A stretch of DNA of 23,417 bases from Prevotella sp. CAG:485 (lineage in GTDB: Bacteria; Bacteroidota; Bacteroidia; Bacteroidales; Muribaculaceae), in assembly GCA_000437495.1 (NCBI GenBank), contig FR897847.1, positions 70,013 through 93,429 on the forward strand, written 5' to 3'. Below are positions 7,213-15,600 of the stretch, piece after piece. Numbering within the stretch: the first letter of the stretch is position 1; each line of letters begins with the position of its first letter. The notes below the pieces were generated by a model, which did no database searches, had not been told where the DNA came from, and saw only the letters and a program-made list of their open reading frames with translations. The position numbers and the translations under genes were made by a program.

Positions 7213-9663
7213 TTAGTTGTTCATGCCTCCCATGGAGCCGCCGCCCTGACTTTGCTGCACGTCGTCGTTTTCAATTTGCTTGGCCACGCGACTTACATTT
7301 GTCTGGAGCGAACCCAGGGTGATTCCTACCGAAAGCTGAACGCTCCATACAGCCACATTCATGCGCATTGTGTTGCGGAAGTCTGCGCCGTAGGTGTCCA
7401 TTTTTCCTTTGACGGTGGGATGAGCGAAATTATTGCCCGAAAGGGTTATTTTCAGTTTGTCGCCCTGTAAGAAGGCTTTTGTTATGCTTATGCCGTGGTA
7501 GTCGAAGCCGCCCTGAGTGCCCTGCAGTTCATAACGCTTGGTGAAGAAGCCGGCGTAGGCGTTGAGCTTCATGTTCCATGGCATGGAGTAGTTGTAGTTG
7601 GCGTTAAAGCTGAGATTCCAGCCGTGGTTGCCCATATTCTGCGTTTTGTAGCGCAGATTGGTGTAGCGCAGTCCCACATTGCCCGAAACGTCCATCAATC
7701 CGTTAATCTGATATTTTACAAAGGCGTTGATGTCCCAGTCTTTCTGGCTGCCTACGTTGGCGTATGTGAAGAAGAATTTATCGCCTTCAACGGTCTGCAG
7801 AGTGGCTATGCGGTTGTTAGAGAAAGAGTAGGATGTGCGCAGGTTGATGCCTAATTTGCCGCTGAAGTTGGAGTAGGAGAGAGCCACGATATGGCTTTTC
7901 TCGCTCGTCAGGTCGGGGTTGCCGCGCTGGAAGAAGTCGTTTATGTATTCGCTTTCATGAGGGTTCAGCTCATCCACACCCGGGCGACGGATGCGCTGCT
8001 GATAGCTGGCATACAGATTCTGCATAGGGGTGAAGGAGTAACTGATTGACGCATTCGGCACCCAGTCGTTGAGATTGGTCGAGAAATTGTCGTAACCCGG
8101 AGTCTTAAATTTCACCGACATGCGCGTGTATTCGTAGCGCAGACCGGCCTTTAATCCGAATTTGCCGAAGGTGCCCGAATAGGAGGCGTAACCGGCAGCC
8201 ACATCCTGATTCTGTTTCAGGTCAACGTCGTTGTGTTCGGCCATAACCAGGTTGTCCCAGTCGGGTCCGTTCATGGTGTAGCCGTCAGAGCTGTTGCGGC
8301 GGAAGATACCCTTGGCGCCTGCTTCCAGAGTGAAGTATTTGCTGATGGGGTTGGTGTAGTCGAGCTGCACCGTGTGCTCGTTGGAAGGAGAGTTGGTGTA
8401 GTCGTACATACAGGGCACATAACCCGGCTCATTGCTTTCAAGAGTGGTGTTGTACTGTTTGTTTTTATCCAGCCCATGAACATACTGATACGACAGAATG
8501 ATGTTGTGTCCCTCGGCATTGAAGTTGTGCTGATAGCCTGTGTTGGCTGTTACCGAACCCCACGACCATTTGCCGCGAATGCGCGAAGCCGTGTGCGAAA
8601 GGAGAGCGGAACCTTTACCGTAGATGTCTGACGTGCCGTCGAAGTTCTGCCTTCCCCAGCCTCCGTATCCGCTGGCACTGGCCGTGAAGAGATTCTTTTC
8701 GTTAGGCTCCCAGCTAAGATGCACATCGCCCTGCAGGAACGAATTGGAGTCGCTCATTTTCGATTCCTGGTCTATTGTAGAGGGGTTCTCGGCACTAAAG
8801 TTCTTGCGGATGATAGATGCGTCGTTGGTGCGGTTGCCGAAGTTTCGGTAATAGCTTACGTCGACGCTGGCCGTTACCTTGTTGTGCTTCATAATGCCGT
8901 AGACAGAGGCATTGCCGTTATCCGGACCTGCACCAAGCTGCAGAGTGGCCATCTGGCCGTCGGTGCTGGCCTGAGTTTCGGTGATGATGTTGAGAATGCC
9001 GCCAACGCCCTCGGCGTCGTATTTGGCACCCGGGTCCATAATCACCTCAATGCGCTTTATGGCCGAAGCAGGCAGCGATTTCAGTATTGTTGAGGCATTC
9101 TGACTGAGCATGGGGTCTTCCTTGCCGTTGAGGTAAATCTTGAAGTTGCTCTGGCCGTTAATCATAATGTTGTCCTGAGCATCAACCGTTACCATAGGCA
9201 CCTTGCGCAGCATTTCGAGCACAGTGTGAGTCTGCGTCGACGGGTCCTCCGTCAGGTTGTAGCTCACCTTGTCGCCTGTCGCCTCTATCACAGGGCGCCG
9301 TCCGGTAATCACCACCTCGTCGAGCGCTTCACCTTCCGATTGCATGGCCAAGGCACCGAGCATAGCCACAGGTTTCTCTTCCGTAACAGCGAAAGAAGTG
9401 CTTAAAGGCTTCTGTCCGGCTAAATTCAGCTTGAGGATGTAATTGCCGGCAGAGGGTAGTTCCACCTTCAGTTCACCGTTAGTTGCCGTCATGCCGGCGG
9501 CCACACTGTGCAGCGTGTCGTTGGCGGCAAAAACAGTGTATGTTACTCCGGGTAAGGTCTCGGCAGTCATGGCATCAAGCACGTTTGCCTGAATGCAGTA
9601 TGGCGAAGCTGCGGCGGCTACTGATGCTGTGGCTAATGCAAACGATAATAAAATTCCGTTCAT
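7213..9663 (-). CDS. outer-membrane beta-barrel protein, TonB-receptor-like
   Basis: An 816-residue outer-membrane protein. A signal peptide (MNGILLSFALATASVAAAA) is followed by a carboxypeptidase-regulatory-like beta-sandwich at about residues 24-100, then a plug-like domain starting LDEVVITGRRPVIEATGDKV and including ASAIKRIEVIMDPGAKYDAEGVGG, and a large C-terminal barrel with alternating aromatic strands. This is the OMP_b-brl_3 arrangement, related to TonB-dependent receptors. It ends not in an aromatic residue but in a glycine- and glutamine-rich tail (QQSQGGGSMGGMNN), seen in other members of this group. No lipoprotein partner such as SusD is adjacent, so a glycan-uptake role is not indicated. 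It is the first gene of the operon with padR and the pspC-like gene. The substrate is unknown. Confidence 0.9.
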   Translation of the reverse strand: MNGILLSFALATASVAAAASPYCIQANVLDAMTAETLPGVTYTVFAANDTLHSVAAGMTATNGELKVELPSAGNYILKLNLAGQKPLSTSFAVTEEKPVAMLGALAMQSEGEALDEVVITGRRPVIEATGDKVSYNLTEDPSTQTHTVLEMLRKVPMVTVDAQDNIMINGQSNFKIYLNGKEDPMLSQNASTILKSLPASAIKRIEVIMDPGAKYDAEGVGGILNIITETQASTDGQMATLQLGAGPDNGNASVYGIMKHNKVTASVDVSYYRNFGNRTNDASIIRKNFSAENPSTIDQESKMSDSNSFLQGDVHLSWEPNEKNLFTASASGYGGWGRQNFDGTSDIYGKGSALLSHTASRIRGKWSWGSVTANTGYQHNFNAEGHNIILSYQYVHGLDKNKQYNTTLESNEPGYVPCMYDYTNSPSNEHTVQLDYTNPISKYFTLEAGAKGIFRRNSSDGYTMNGPDWDNLVMAEHNDVDLKQNQDVAAGYASYSGTFGKFGLKAGLRYEYTRMSVKFKTPGYDNFSTNLNDWVPNASISYSFTPMQNLYASYQQRIRRPGVDELNPHESEYINDFFQRGNPDLTSEKSHIVALSYSNFSGKLGINLRTSYSFSNNRIATLQTVEGDKFFFTYANVGSQKDWDINAFVKYQINGLMDVSGNVGLRYTNLRYKTQNMGNHGWNLSFNANYNYSMPWNMKLNAYAGFFTKRYELQGTQGGFDYHGISITKAFLQGDKLKITLSGNNFAHPTVKGKMDTYGADFRNTMRMNVAVWSVQLSVGITLGSLQTNVSRVAKQIENDDVQQSQGGGSMGGMNN

Positions 9664-9737
9664 TTGTTCCTGTTGGTTCTTTGCATTCTTTTCAGATAGA
9701 AATCTGAGATTTGTTTCATTTGCCTGTTGGATTCAAG

Positions 9738-9769
9738 ACCGGATACAGGCATGTCCGTAAGAATCCGGT
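9738..9769 (-). promoter_or_regulatory. hairpin at the 5' end of the barrel-padR-pspC transcript
   Basis: ACCGGAT (9738-9744) and ATCCGGT (9763-9769) form a 7-base-pair stem. The stem begins one base past the -7 box, so the mRNA would start with this hairpin. It may protect the 5' end or serve as a second protein-binding site. Confidence 0.5.
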
Positions 9770-9770
9770 G

Positions 9771-9801
9771 CAAAGGTATGTAAAAAACGGCACTATGCAA
9801 A
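9771..9801 (-). promoter_or_regulatory. canonical promoter of the barrel-padR-pspC operon
   Basis: On the minus strand TTTG (9798-9801), a 19-base spacer and TACCTTTG (9771-9778), an exact match to the Bacteroidota housekeeping promoter. The leader is roughly 100 bases long. Confidence 0.9.
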
Positions 9802-9808
9802 ACATAGT
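9792..9808. promoter_or_regulatory. palindromic operator candidate over the -33 box
   Basis: ACTATG (9792-9797), five bases, CATAGT (9803-9808) is a perfect inverted repeat centred on the -33 TTTG of the operon that encodes a PadR repressor. PadR dimers bind AT-rich inverted repeats, often of the ATG...CAT kind, and block transcription, so autoregulation is the simplest reading. I infer the link from position and symmetry only. Confidence 0.6.
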
Positions 9809-9809
9809 A

Positions 9810-10186
9810 CCTTGTTTAACCCACTACCTTTCATTCCATAACAAAGCTAATTCCCTGCAATCAGCCATTTACCCCTTAATGTTAAATATTGTTAAACTTT
9901 TCATCGCCAATTGGGGCTTGGAAAATGTGTGGAAAAAGAACTGTTACTTTTGTCTTTGTTCTCTCTTTCTCTCTTCATCGCTGCCCTTTCCCATCCGGGT
10001 TCGCCACATTTTAGCGGCTATAAATTGAAAATTAGTCCAACTTCTTTTGCAAACAAATTGATGGTTTATTGGGGTTTGAAAGGTAATATTTATTTCCTAA
10101 TTAGTAAAAATGCAGAAGGTTGTTTTTGAATGGGTTACAAATTTATCTAAAAGATATTTATACTGATTACTGGTTCTTCCGAAGAT
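9810..10186. other. AT-rich intergenic stretch without a convincing gene
   Basis: Between the two divergent promoters lies AT-rich DNA. Two rightward open frames (9711-10028 and 9911-10129) have no family resemblance, and the first runs antisense through the operon promoter; I do not call them genes. A TACTTTTG at about 9945 resembles a -7 box but lacks a -33 partner. Confidence 0.6.
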
Positions 10187-10217
10187 TTTGTCATTAGCAA
10201 ATTTATTATTAATTTTG
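10187..10217 (+). promoter_or_regulatory. canonical promoter of the RCC1-repeat gene
   Basis: TTTG (10187-10190), 19 bases, TAATTTTG (10210-10217). Both boxes and the spacing match the Bacteroidota consensus. The start codon is about 80 bases downstream. Confidence 0.88.
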
Positions 10218-10302
10218 TTAATTTATCCATTTATCCATCATCTGAATGGTAAAGCGATTTTTGAAATCCTAAATGTGAACAAGAAACTTAAATATCTGTA
10301 GA

Positions 10303-11046
10303 ATGAAAAAACTTATATTCAGCCTTCTGATTCTGGTTTCGGCTTTTATAAGTGCTTCAGCACAACACAAATGTGACTCTGTAGAGACAGGTTACGGTAT
10401 CTACCTTTACATAGATGACGAAAATTCTCTCTGGGGATTTGGAACAAACTTGCATGGGATTCTCATTGGTGGGAAGCCTTTCCAGCGCTACTCTCTAAGT
10501 GAGAGTAGACATATTATGGACAATGTACGGCAGGTATCAGCGGGTAGTACTCATGTTGCAGCGGTTTGTTGCGACAGTACATTGTGGGTGTGGGGAAAGA
10601 ATAACATTGGCCAACTGGGCAACGGCACCACAAGCGATTGCCTTCGTCCGGTGAAGATTATGGATAACGTCAAGCAGGTGTCGACCGGTTTTGCCCATAC
10701 ATTAGCCTTATGCTGCGATGGTTCACTTTGGGCATGGGGATGGAATAAATATGGACAACTTGGCGACGGCACTACTACTAAACGTCTAACCCCTGTAAAG
10801 GTTATGGATAATGTACGTAAGGTGTCGGCCGGTAATTTATTTACTATGGCTATACGTAACGATGGCTCACTTTGGTCTTTTGGAGCCAATAGCATAGGGC
10901 AACTTGGCGATGGCACTCTGGAGAACAGAATTATTCCGGTAAAGGTGGCTGACGGGATAAAAGCAATTTCTTGTGGCACAACAGTTGGCATGGCAGTAGA
11001 TGATGAAGGATATTTGTTGACCAGTGGAGAGGTAAATTATCATTAA
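10303..11046 (+). CDS. secreted RCC1-repeat protein
   Basis: A 247-residue protein with a clear signal peptide (MKKLIFSLLILVSAFISASA, cut before Q). The mature part consists of RCC1-type repeats with the hallmark blocks LWVWGKNNIGQLGNGTT, LWAWGWNKYGQLGDGTT and LWSFGANSIGQLGDGT, each preceded by a V(R/K)(Q/K)VS(A/T)G strand. The repeat unit is exactly 48 residues. RCC1 repeats build a seven-bladed propeller used for protein contacts; only about four to five blades are present, and the last ends abruptly at LLTSGEVNYH. It may be a short version, assemble with another chain, or be the truncated remainder of a longer gene. The gene is the only rightward one in its surroundings, has its own strong promoter, and sits in AT-rich DNA beside a transposase remnant. 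No function can be assigned. Confidence 0.85.
   Translation: MKKLIFSLLILVSAFISASAQHKCDSVETGYGIYLYIDDENSLWGFGTNLHGILIGGKPFQRYSLSESRHIMDNVRQVSAGSTHVAAVCCDSTLWVWGKNNIGQLGNGTTSDCLRPVKIMDNVKQVSTGFAHTLALCCDGSLWAWGWNKYGQLGDGTTTKRLTPVKVMDNVRKVSAGNLFTMAIRNDGSLWSFGANSIGQLGDGTLENRIIPVKVADGIKAISCGTTVGMAVDDEGYLLTSGEVNYH
10516..10948 (+). repeat. three in-phase 144-base coding repeats
   Basis: The ATGGA(T/C)AA motif recurs at 10516, 10660 and 10804, exactly 144 bases apart, and a diverged copy follows at 10948. Each unit encodes one RCC1 blade of 48 residues. The constant length indicates growth by duplication of whole blades. Confidence 0.8.
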
Positions 11047-11080
11047 CTGTCGCAATTCATTTCCTGTGCATCTCCTATTG

Positions 11081-11111
11081 GGGCGCACTACAACTTTTAC
11101 CACTTGCGCCC
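11081..11111 (+). terminator. possible terminator hairpin after the RCC1 gene
   Basis: GGGCGCA (11081-11087) pairs with TGCGCCC (11105-11111). There is no T run after it, so support is weak. A second stem, CTTCTTA (11138-11144) with TAAGAAG (11160-11166), follows. One of the two probably ends the RCC1 transcript. Confidence 0.35.
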
Positions 11112-11225
11112 GCTCCTTCATCCCACCAGACGCACTGCTTCTTAGCGCCTCTTGCTTAATAAGAAGGCGGGGTGAGTATCAAAATTCTGGTACACTCCCT
11201 TTTCACAACTTAACATGTTGCATAA

Positions 11226-11266
11226 CATAAAAACAAAGCCCTGACTTTCCCAAGCCGGGGCTTTGT
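11226..11266 (-). terminator. rho-independent terminator, leftward
   Basis: ACAAAGCCC (11233-11241) pairs with GGGCTTTGT (11258-11266). Read leftward it is followed by TTTTTATG. It lies just upstream of the transposase remnant and shares bases with that remnant's -33 box, so it was probably part of the insertion element, insulating it from outside. Confidence 0.65.
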
Positions 11267-11292
11267 CATATCACAAAAATTATGTATTTTTG
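11262..11292 (+). promoter_or_regulatory. canonical promoter of the transposase remnant
   Basis: TTTG (11262-11265), exactly 19 bases, TATTTTTG (11285-11292). This is a full consensus promoter reading rightward into a 21-codon frame and then toward the 3' side of the small barrel gene. CACAAAAAT (11272-11280) and ATTTTTGTG (11286-11294) also form a 9-base inverted repeat overlapping the -7 box. Confidence 0.75.
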
Positions 11293-11311
11293 TGAAAGAA
11301 TTAAAATAAAA

Positions 11312-11377
11312 ATGTCTGCAAATATACACGTTCGATATAATAATCCCAAACAAATGATTCTTTTTACGCCGCATTAG
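11312..11377 (+). pseudogene. 5' remnant of an IS1182-type transposase gene
   Basis: A 21-codon frame starting MSANIHVRYNNPKQMILF and stopping soon after. It resembles the N-terminus of IS1182-family transposases, which typically open with a Y(N)NPNQ-(L/M)(L/V)LFP pattern before the DELI...HPVR region. Here the frame ends at the ILFTP position and nothing recognisable as transposase follows. A consensus promoter sits 20 bases ahead of the ATG, as in an intact element. I therefore read it as the start of a transposase gene whose remainder was deleted. The match is short and from memory, so confidence is moderate. It could instead be a genuine short peptide. Confidence 0.45.
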
Positions 11378-11477
11378 AGTCAACTGGCAAGTGCAAAATT
11401 ACCCAATTTTTATACATAAACCGACATTGCGTCTTGGAGCGTTGTTGAGGATTGCATCGGCGGCTGAATAAAATCAA
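11378..11477. other. non-coding DNA after the transposase remnant
   Basis: No open frame of note. CAAAATTA at about 11393 resembles a leftward -7 box (TAATTTTG) but lacks a -33 partner. The stretch probably contains the deletion joint of the insertion element. Confidence 0.4.
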
Positions 11478-11505
11478 AGGCTGCACCAATAAGATGGCGC
11501 AGCCT
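11470..11505 (-). terminator. rho-independent terminator of the small barrel gene
   Basis: AGGCTGC (11478-11484) pairs with GCAGCCT (11499-11505), with further ACC/GG pairing inside the loop. Read leftward it is followed by TTGATTTTATT. It ends the transcript of the barrel gene at 11649-12191, leaving a 3' leader that includes the 18-base repeats. Confidence 0.7.
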
Positions 11506-11543
11506 CCGGTATGAGTGGTTACAGAAGGGTTAAAACTCCTGTT

Positions 11544-11635
11544 TATGTAACTTAGCTTCTATCTAAGTGTCTGATCTTCAGTCTGTAACTTAGCTTCAGT
11601 TTCTAACTTGCCTTCGGTTTGTAACTGAGCTTCGG
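11544..11635. repeat. imperfect 18-base tandem repeat, five units
   Basis: Units at 11544-11561, 11562-11581 (20 bases, diverged), 11582-11599, 11600-11617 and 11618-11635 share the pattern TNTNTAACTTAGCTTCNG. Read leftward the units are in frame with the barrel gene that stops at 11649. They would encode hexapeptides of the form TEAQLQ, TEGKLE, TEAKLQ, TEDQTL before a TAG at 11559-11561. Minisatellite or former coding tail. Confidence 0.8.
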
Positions 11636-11648
11636 TAGCTGGGGTGGG

Positions 11649-12191
11649 TTAGAAGTTGTAGTAGAAGCCGAAGTTGAGGTCGCTGCTCGAGAGTTTCAGG
11701 CCGCCGCCTTCGGGCAGACCGGCTGCTTTACCGGCTTTGTTGGCGGTGCGATAGCCGAGGAAGCCAACGTGTGCCAGAATGCCTACATGCTCGTTGATGT
11801 TGACGCTCAGGCCGGGACGGAAACCTACTTCCCACATGTTTACTGTTTTGCTGCTCAGGTCGCCATGTTTGGTTTTGCCAAGACCGTAGGTGAAGCCGCC
11901 GTCAACGAAGAAGCTGACGATGCCCACGCGTGCGTAGGTAGCACGTACATAAGGTGAGATAGCGAAGACGTTGGTCTTGAAGCCGTCGTTGTAGTTGTAT
12001 TGCCAGCCGATGGCGCCGCCAAGAGACCAGGTCTGGTTGAAGTTGTAGCCAACCTCAGGTTTGATTGTTACTTCAGTTTTGTTGTCGGAGGATTCACGCC
12101 ATGCGTTGAGTGTGCCGCCTACGTACCAGTTCTGTGCAAAGGCACTCAGTGAGATAACGGCCATGGCCACAAGCATTACAATCTTTTTCAT
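11649..12191 (-). CDS. small outer-membrane beta-barrel protein
   Basis: A 180-residue protein with a signal peptide (MKKIVMLVAMAVISLSAFA, cut before Q) and a mature part of about eight amphipathic strands with alternating aromatic residues, such as NWYVGGTLNAWR, WSLGGAIGWQYNYND and VSFFVDGGFTYGLG. It ends in a terminal phenylalanine (LNFGFYYNF), the usual signal for outer-membrane insertion. This fits the OmpA/OmpX-like porin-family barrels widespread in Bacteroidota. No periplasmic peptidoglycan-binding domain is present. It is a single gene with a terminator at about 11470-11505. After the stop, 29 further codons stay open in frame and encode a hexapeptide repeat. Substrate and role are unknown. 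Confidence 0.9.
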   Translation of the reverse strand: MKKIVMLVAMAVISLSAFAQNWYVGGTLNAWRESSDNKTEVTIKPEVGYNFNQTWSLGGAIGWQYNYNDGFKTNVFAISPYVRATYARVGIVSFFVDGGFTYGLGKTKHGDLSSKTVNMWEVGFRPGLSVNINEHVGILAHVGFLGYRTANKAGKAAGLPEGGGLKLSSSDLNFGFYYNF

Positions 12192-12556
12192 AGTGTTGAA
12201 ATGTAAAATCTGAGGTTCTTGCGGTTGATGTTTCTGTTGCAGTTTTTTGTGAGTGGCATATGCAAGGATATTGCCATCGCGTCTTTGGGTGAAGACATCC
12301 CCAAGAAACTCTTAGAAGCCGGAAGAACCTCGTTTACCACACTCCCTGTTTCTGTCGGGGCTGCAAAGTTTAACTACTTATGATTTCGTTTTTATACTAA
12401 AACAACCAATTCTAATAAAAGTTATTAAATGTATGCTGTTTTAACATTTTCATAAGTTTAACTCCAAGCGCAAATGGTTGATAAATCGTGGAGTTAGGGA
12501 ATTTTTAAACAATAGGGCAGAGGAGGCGACAATTGGCCATGTATAGGTAAAATCAG
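12192..12556. other. upstream region of the small barrel gene
   Basis: About 365 bases without a called gene. No exact TAnnTTTG promoter is seen; AAACTTTG at about 12370 and TAACTTTT at about 12420 are near matches without good -33 boxes. A 36-codon leftward frame (12188-12298) opens within the leader and its stop overlaps the barrel ATG as ATGA. It has no family resemblance but could be a leader peptide. Confidence 0.5.
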
Positions 12557-12597
12557 CTCGGACCAACCGGCTCATGAGTCAAACCGGTTAGTCCGAG
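12550..12597 (-). terminator. terminator of carB
   Basis: A 14-base-pair stem with one mismatch, CTCGGACCAACCGG (12557-12570) against CCGGTTAGTCCGAG (12584-12597), 13-base loop containing the palindrome CTCATGAG. Read leftward it is followed by CTGATTTTACC. It starts 22 bases beyond the carB stop codon. Confidence 0.82.
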
Positions 12598-12619
12598 GTG
12601 TATTAGTTGGGGGCTGAGA

Positions 12620-15600
12620 TTAGTACTCTTCCCAGGGCTTTATCTCCATCTCCTCGGGCGAAACTTCGCAGAAAGCTTTGATAAAGGCAGACGCCAGACG
12701 GGCATTGGTGATGAGGGGAATGTTGAGGTCCACGGCTGTGCGACGTACCCTGAAGCCATTGCTCAGCTCTTTGGGAGTAAGGTCTTTGGGGATGTTTATG
12801 ACCATGTCTATTTCGTGCGAGTGAAGCAGCTCGTCGATATTCGGTGAGCCCTCCTCGGCAGGCCAGTAAGCGCGGATGGCAGGCACACCGTTTTCATTCA
12901 GGAAGCGGCAAGTGCCCTCGGTGGCATATATGGTCAGCCCTTTGCGCGTAAGCCTGCGGGCGCCGTCTAAAAGCTCCACTTTGTGGCGGATGGTGCCCGA
13001 AGACATCAGCACAGCATGACGAGGCACTGTGTAGCCCACTGCCAGCATGGCTTTCAGCAGCGCTTCCGAAGTATCATCGCCCAGACAGCCTACTTCGCCG
13101 GTCGACGACATATCCACGCCTAACACCGGGTCGGCGCCCTGCAGACGCGAGAAGCTGAACTGCGACGCCTTGATGCCCACATAATCCAAATCGAAGGCCG
13201 ACTTTGACGGCTTGTCAACCGGAAGCCCGAGCATGGCCTGTGTGGCGGCTGTGATGAAATTCTGTTTCGACACCTTGCTCACAAACGGGAAGGAGCGAGA
13301 GGCACGCAGATTACATTCTATCACCTTGATGGCGTTGTCCTTGGCAAGGAACTGAATGTTGAACGGACCGGAGATATGCAGCGCTTTGGCTATCTTGCCC
13401 GAAATCTTTTTGATGCGGCGTATGGTCTCCACATAGAGCTTCTGCGACGGGAAACGTATGGTGGCATCGCCCGAATGGACGCCTGCAAATTCTATATGCT
13501 CGGAAATTGCATAGAGTTTTATCTCGCCGTTCTGAGCCACAGCATCCATCTCTATCTCCTTGGCCTGCTGAATGAACTCGCTCACCACCACAGGATGACT
13601 CTTTGAAACATTGGCAGCCAACTGCAGGAAACGGTGCAGCTCCTCGTCGTTTGAGCAAACGTTCATGGCGGCTCCCGAAAGCACATAGCTTGGACGCACC
13701 AGAATGGGGTATCCAACCTCGTCAACGAACTCCTGAATGGCATCCATGCTCGTCAGCTCGCGCCAGCGCGGCTGGTCAATGCCCAGTTCGTCGCACAGCG
13801 AAGAGAACTTGTTGCGGTCTTCGGCGCGGTCAATGTCTTCGGCCTGAGTGCCAAGAATCTTCACGTGTTCGTGGTCGAGCCTTACGGCGAGGTTGTTGGG
13901 AATCTGGCCGCCGGTGCTGAGAATAGTGCCGTAAGGCTCTTCCAGCTCCAGAATATCCATGACGCGTTCAAAGCTCAGCTCGTCGAAATAGAGCCTGCCG
14001 CACATATCATAGTCGGTGGATACCGTCTCGGGGTTGTAATTTATCATCACCGGGCGGAAACCGTGATTGGCGGCTGTAAGCAGAGCATTCACTCCGCACC
14101 AGTCGAATTCCACCGAACTGCCTATGCGATAGGCACCTGAGCCTAACACAACCACCGATTTGCGGTCATGCTCATAACAAATGTCGTTCTCCAGACCGTT
14201 GTAGGTCAGATACAGATAATTGGTCTGTGCCGGATATTCAGCTGCCAAGGTGTCAATCTGTTTCACCACCGGCAGAATGTTCAGCTCTTTGCGGCGGCGG
14301 CGCACAGTGAGGCTAAGCGCGTGGCTCTCGGCCGTCATGCGGTCACCATAGAGTGCGCGGGCCACCTGAAAGTCGCTGAAGCCCTGCTCCTTGGCTCGGC
14401 GAAGAAGCTCGGCCGGCAGCTCCTCAACATTATTGAAGCGCTCCAGCTCATCGCGCGTATTGGTGATGTTGGCCAGACGATGCAGAAACCAGCGGTCAAT
14501 GTTTGTCAGCTCGTGAATACGCTCCACGCTGTAACCCTTGCGTAAAGCCCTGGCAATGGCGAAGATACGTTTGTCGGTAGGCTGGCTGAGCGCCAAATCC
14601 AAATCGGGCATCTTGGGCTCGCGGTTCTCCACGAAGCCGTGTGTGCCCTGACCTATCATGCGCAGACCCTTCTGTATGGCCTCCTCAAAAGTGCGGCCAA
14701 TGGCCATCACCTCGCCCACCGATTTCATCGACGAGCCTATCTCGCGCCTTACGCCATGGAATTTGCTCAAATCCCAGCGAGGTATCTTCACCACAACGTA
14801 ATCGAGAGCCGGCTCGAAGAAGGCTGATGTGGATTTCGTTACGGAGTTCTTGAGCTCGAACAGACCGAAACCGAGACCTAACTTAGCGGCCACAAAAGCC
14901 AGCGGATACCCCGTGGCTTTGCTCGCTAAAGCCGACGAGCGGCTCAGTCGCGCATTGACCTCTATGACGCGGTAATCGTTGCTCTGAGGGTCGTAGGCAT
15001 ACTGCACATTACATTCGCCCACAATGCCTATGTGGCGTATGATTTTTATGGCGAGGGCACGCAGCGTGTGATAATCGTCGTTGCTCAGCGTCTGGCTCGG
15101 CGCCACCACAATGCTCTCGCCGGTGTGTATGCCCAGAGGGTCGAAGTTCTCCATGTTGCACACCGTGATGCAGTTGTCGTAGCGGTCGCGCACCACTTCA
15201 TACTCCACCTCTTTCCAGCCCTTAAGCGATTTCTCCACCAACACCTGAGGGGAGAAAGTGAGCGCCTTCTCCACCAGCGCCACAAGCTGTTCCTCATTGT
15301 CGCAGAAACCGGAGCCGAGGCCTCCCAAGGCGTATGCGGCGCGCACAATCACCGGATAGCCGAGTTGGCGGGCAGCTGCCCGAGCCTCATCAAGGTCTGT
15401 GCAGGCCTCGCTGCTGATGGTCTTTACGTCTATCTCGTTGAGCCGCTCCACAAACAGTTCGCGGTCTTCAGTGTCCATAATGGCCTGTACGGGAGTGCCG
15501 AGCACATCCACGCCATATTCCTCCAAAACACCGTCCTGATAAAGCGTTACGCCGCAATTCAGGGCCGTCTGTCCGCCAAAGGCCAGCATGATGCCGTCGG

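Noticed and set aside
9711..10129. Two small rightward frames (9711-10028 and 9911-10129)
   Set aside because: No family resemblance, no properly placed promoter; the first runs through the opposing operon promoter. The second has a hydrophobic stretch but nothing else in its favour.
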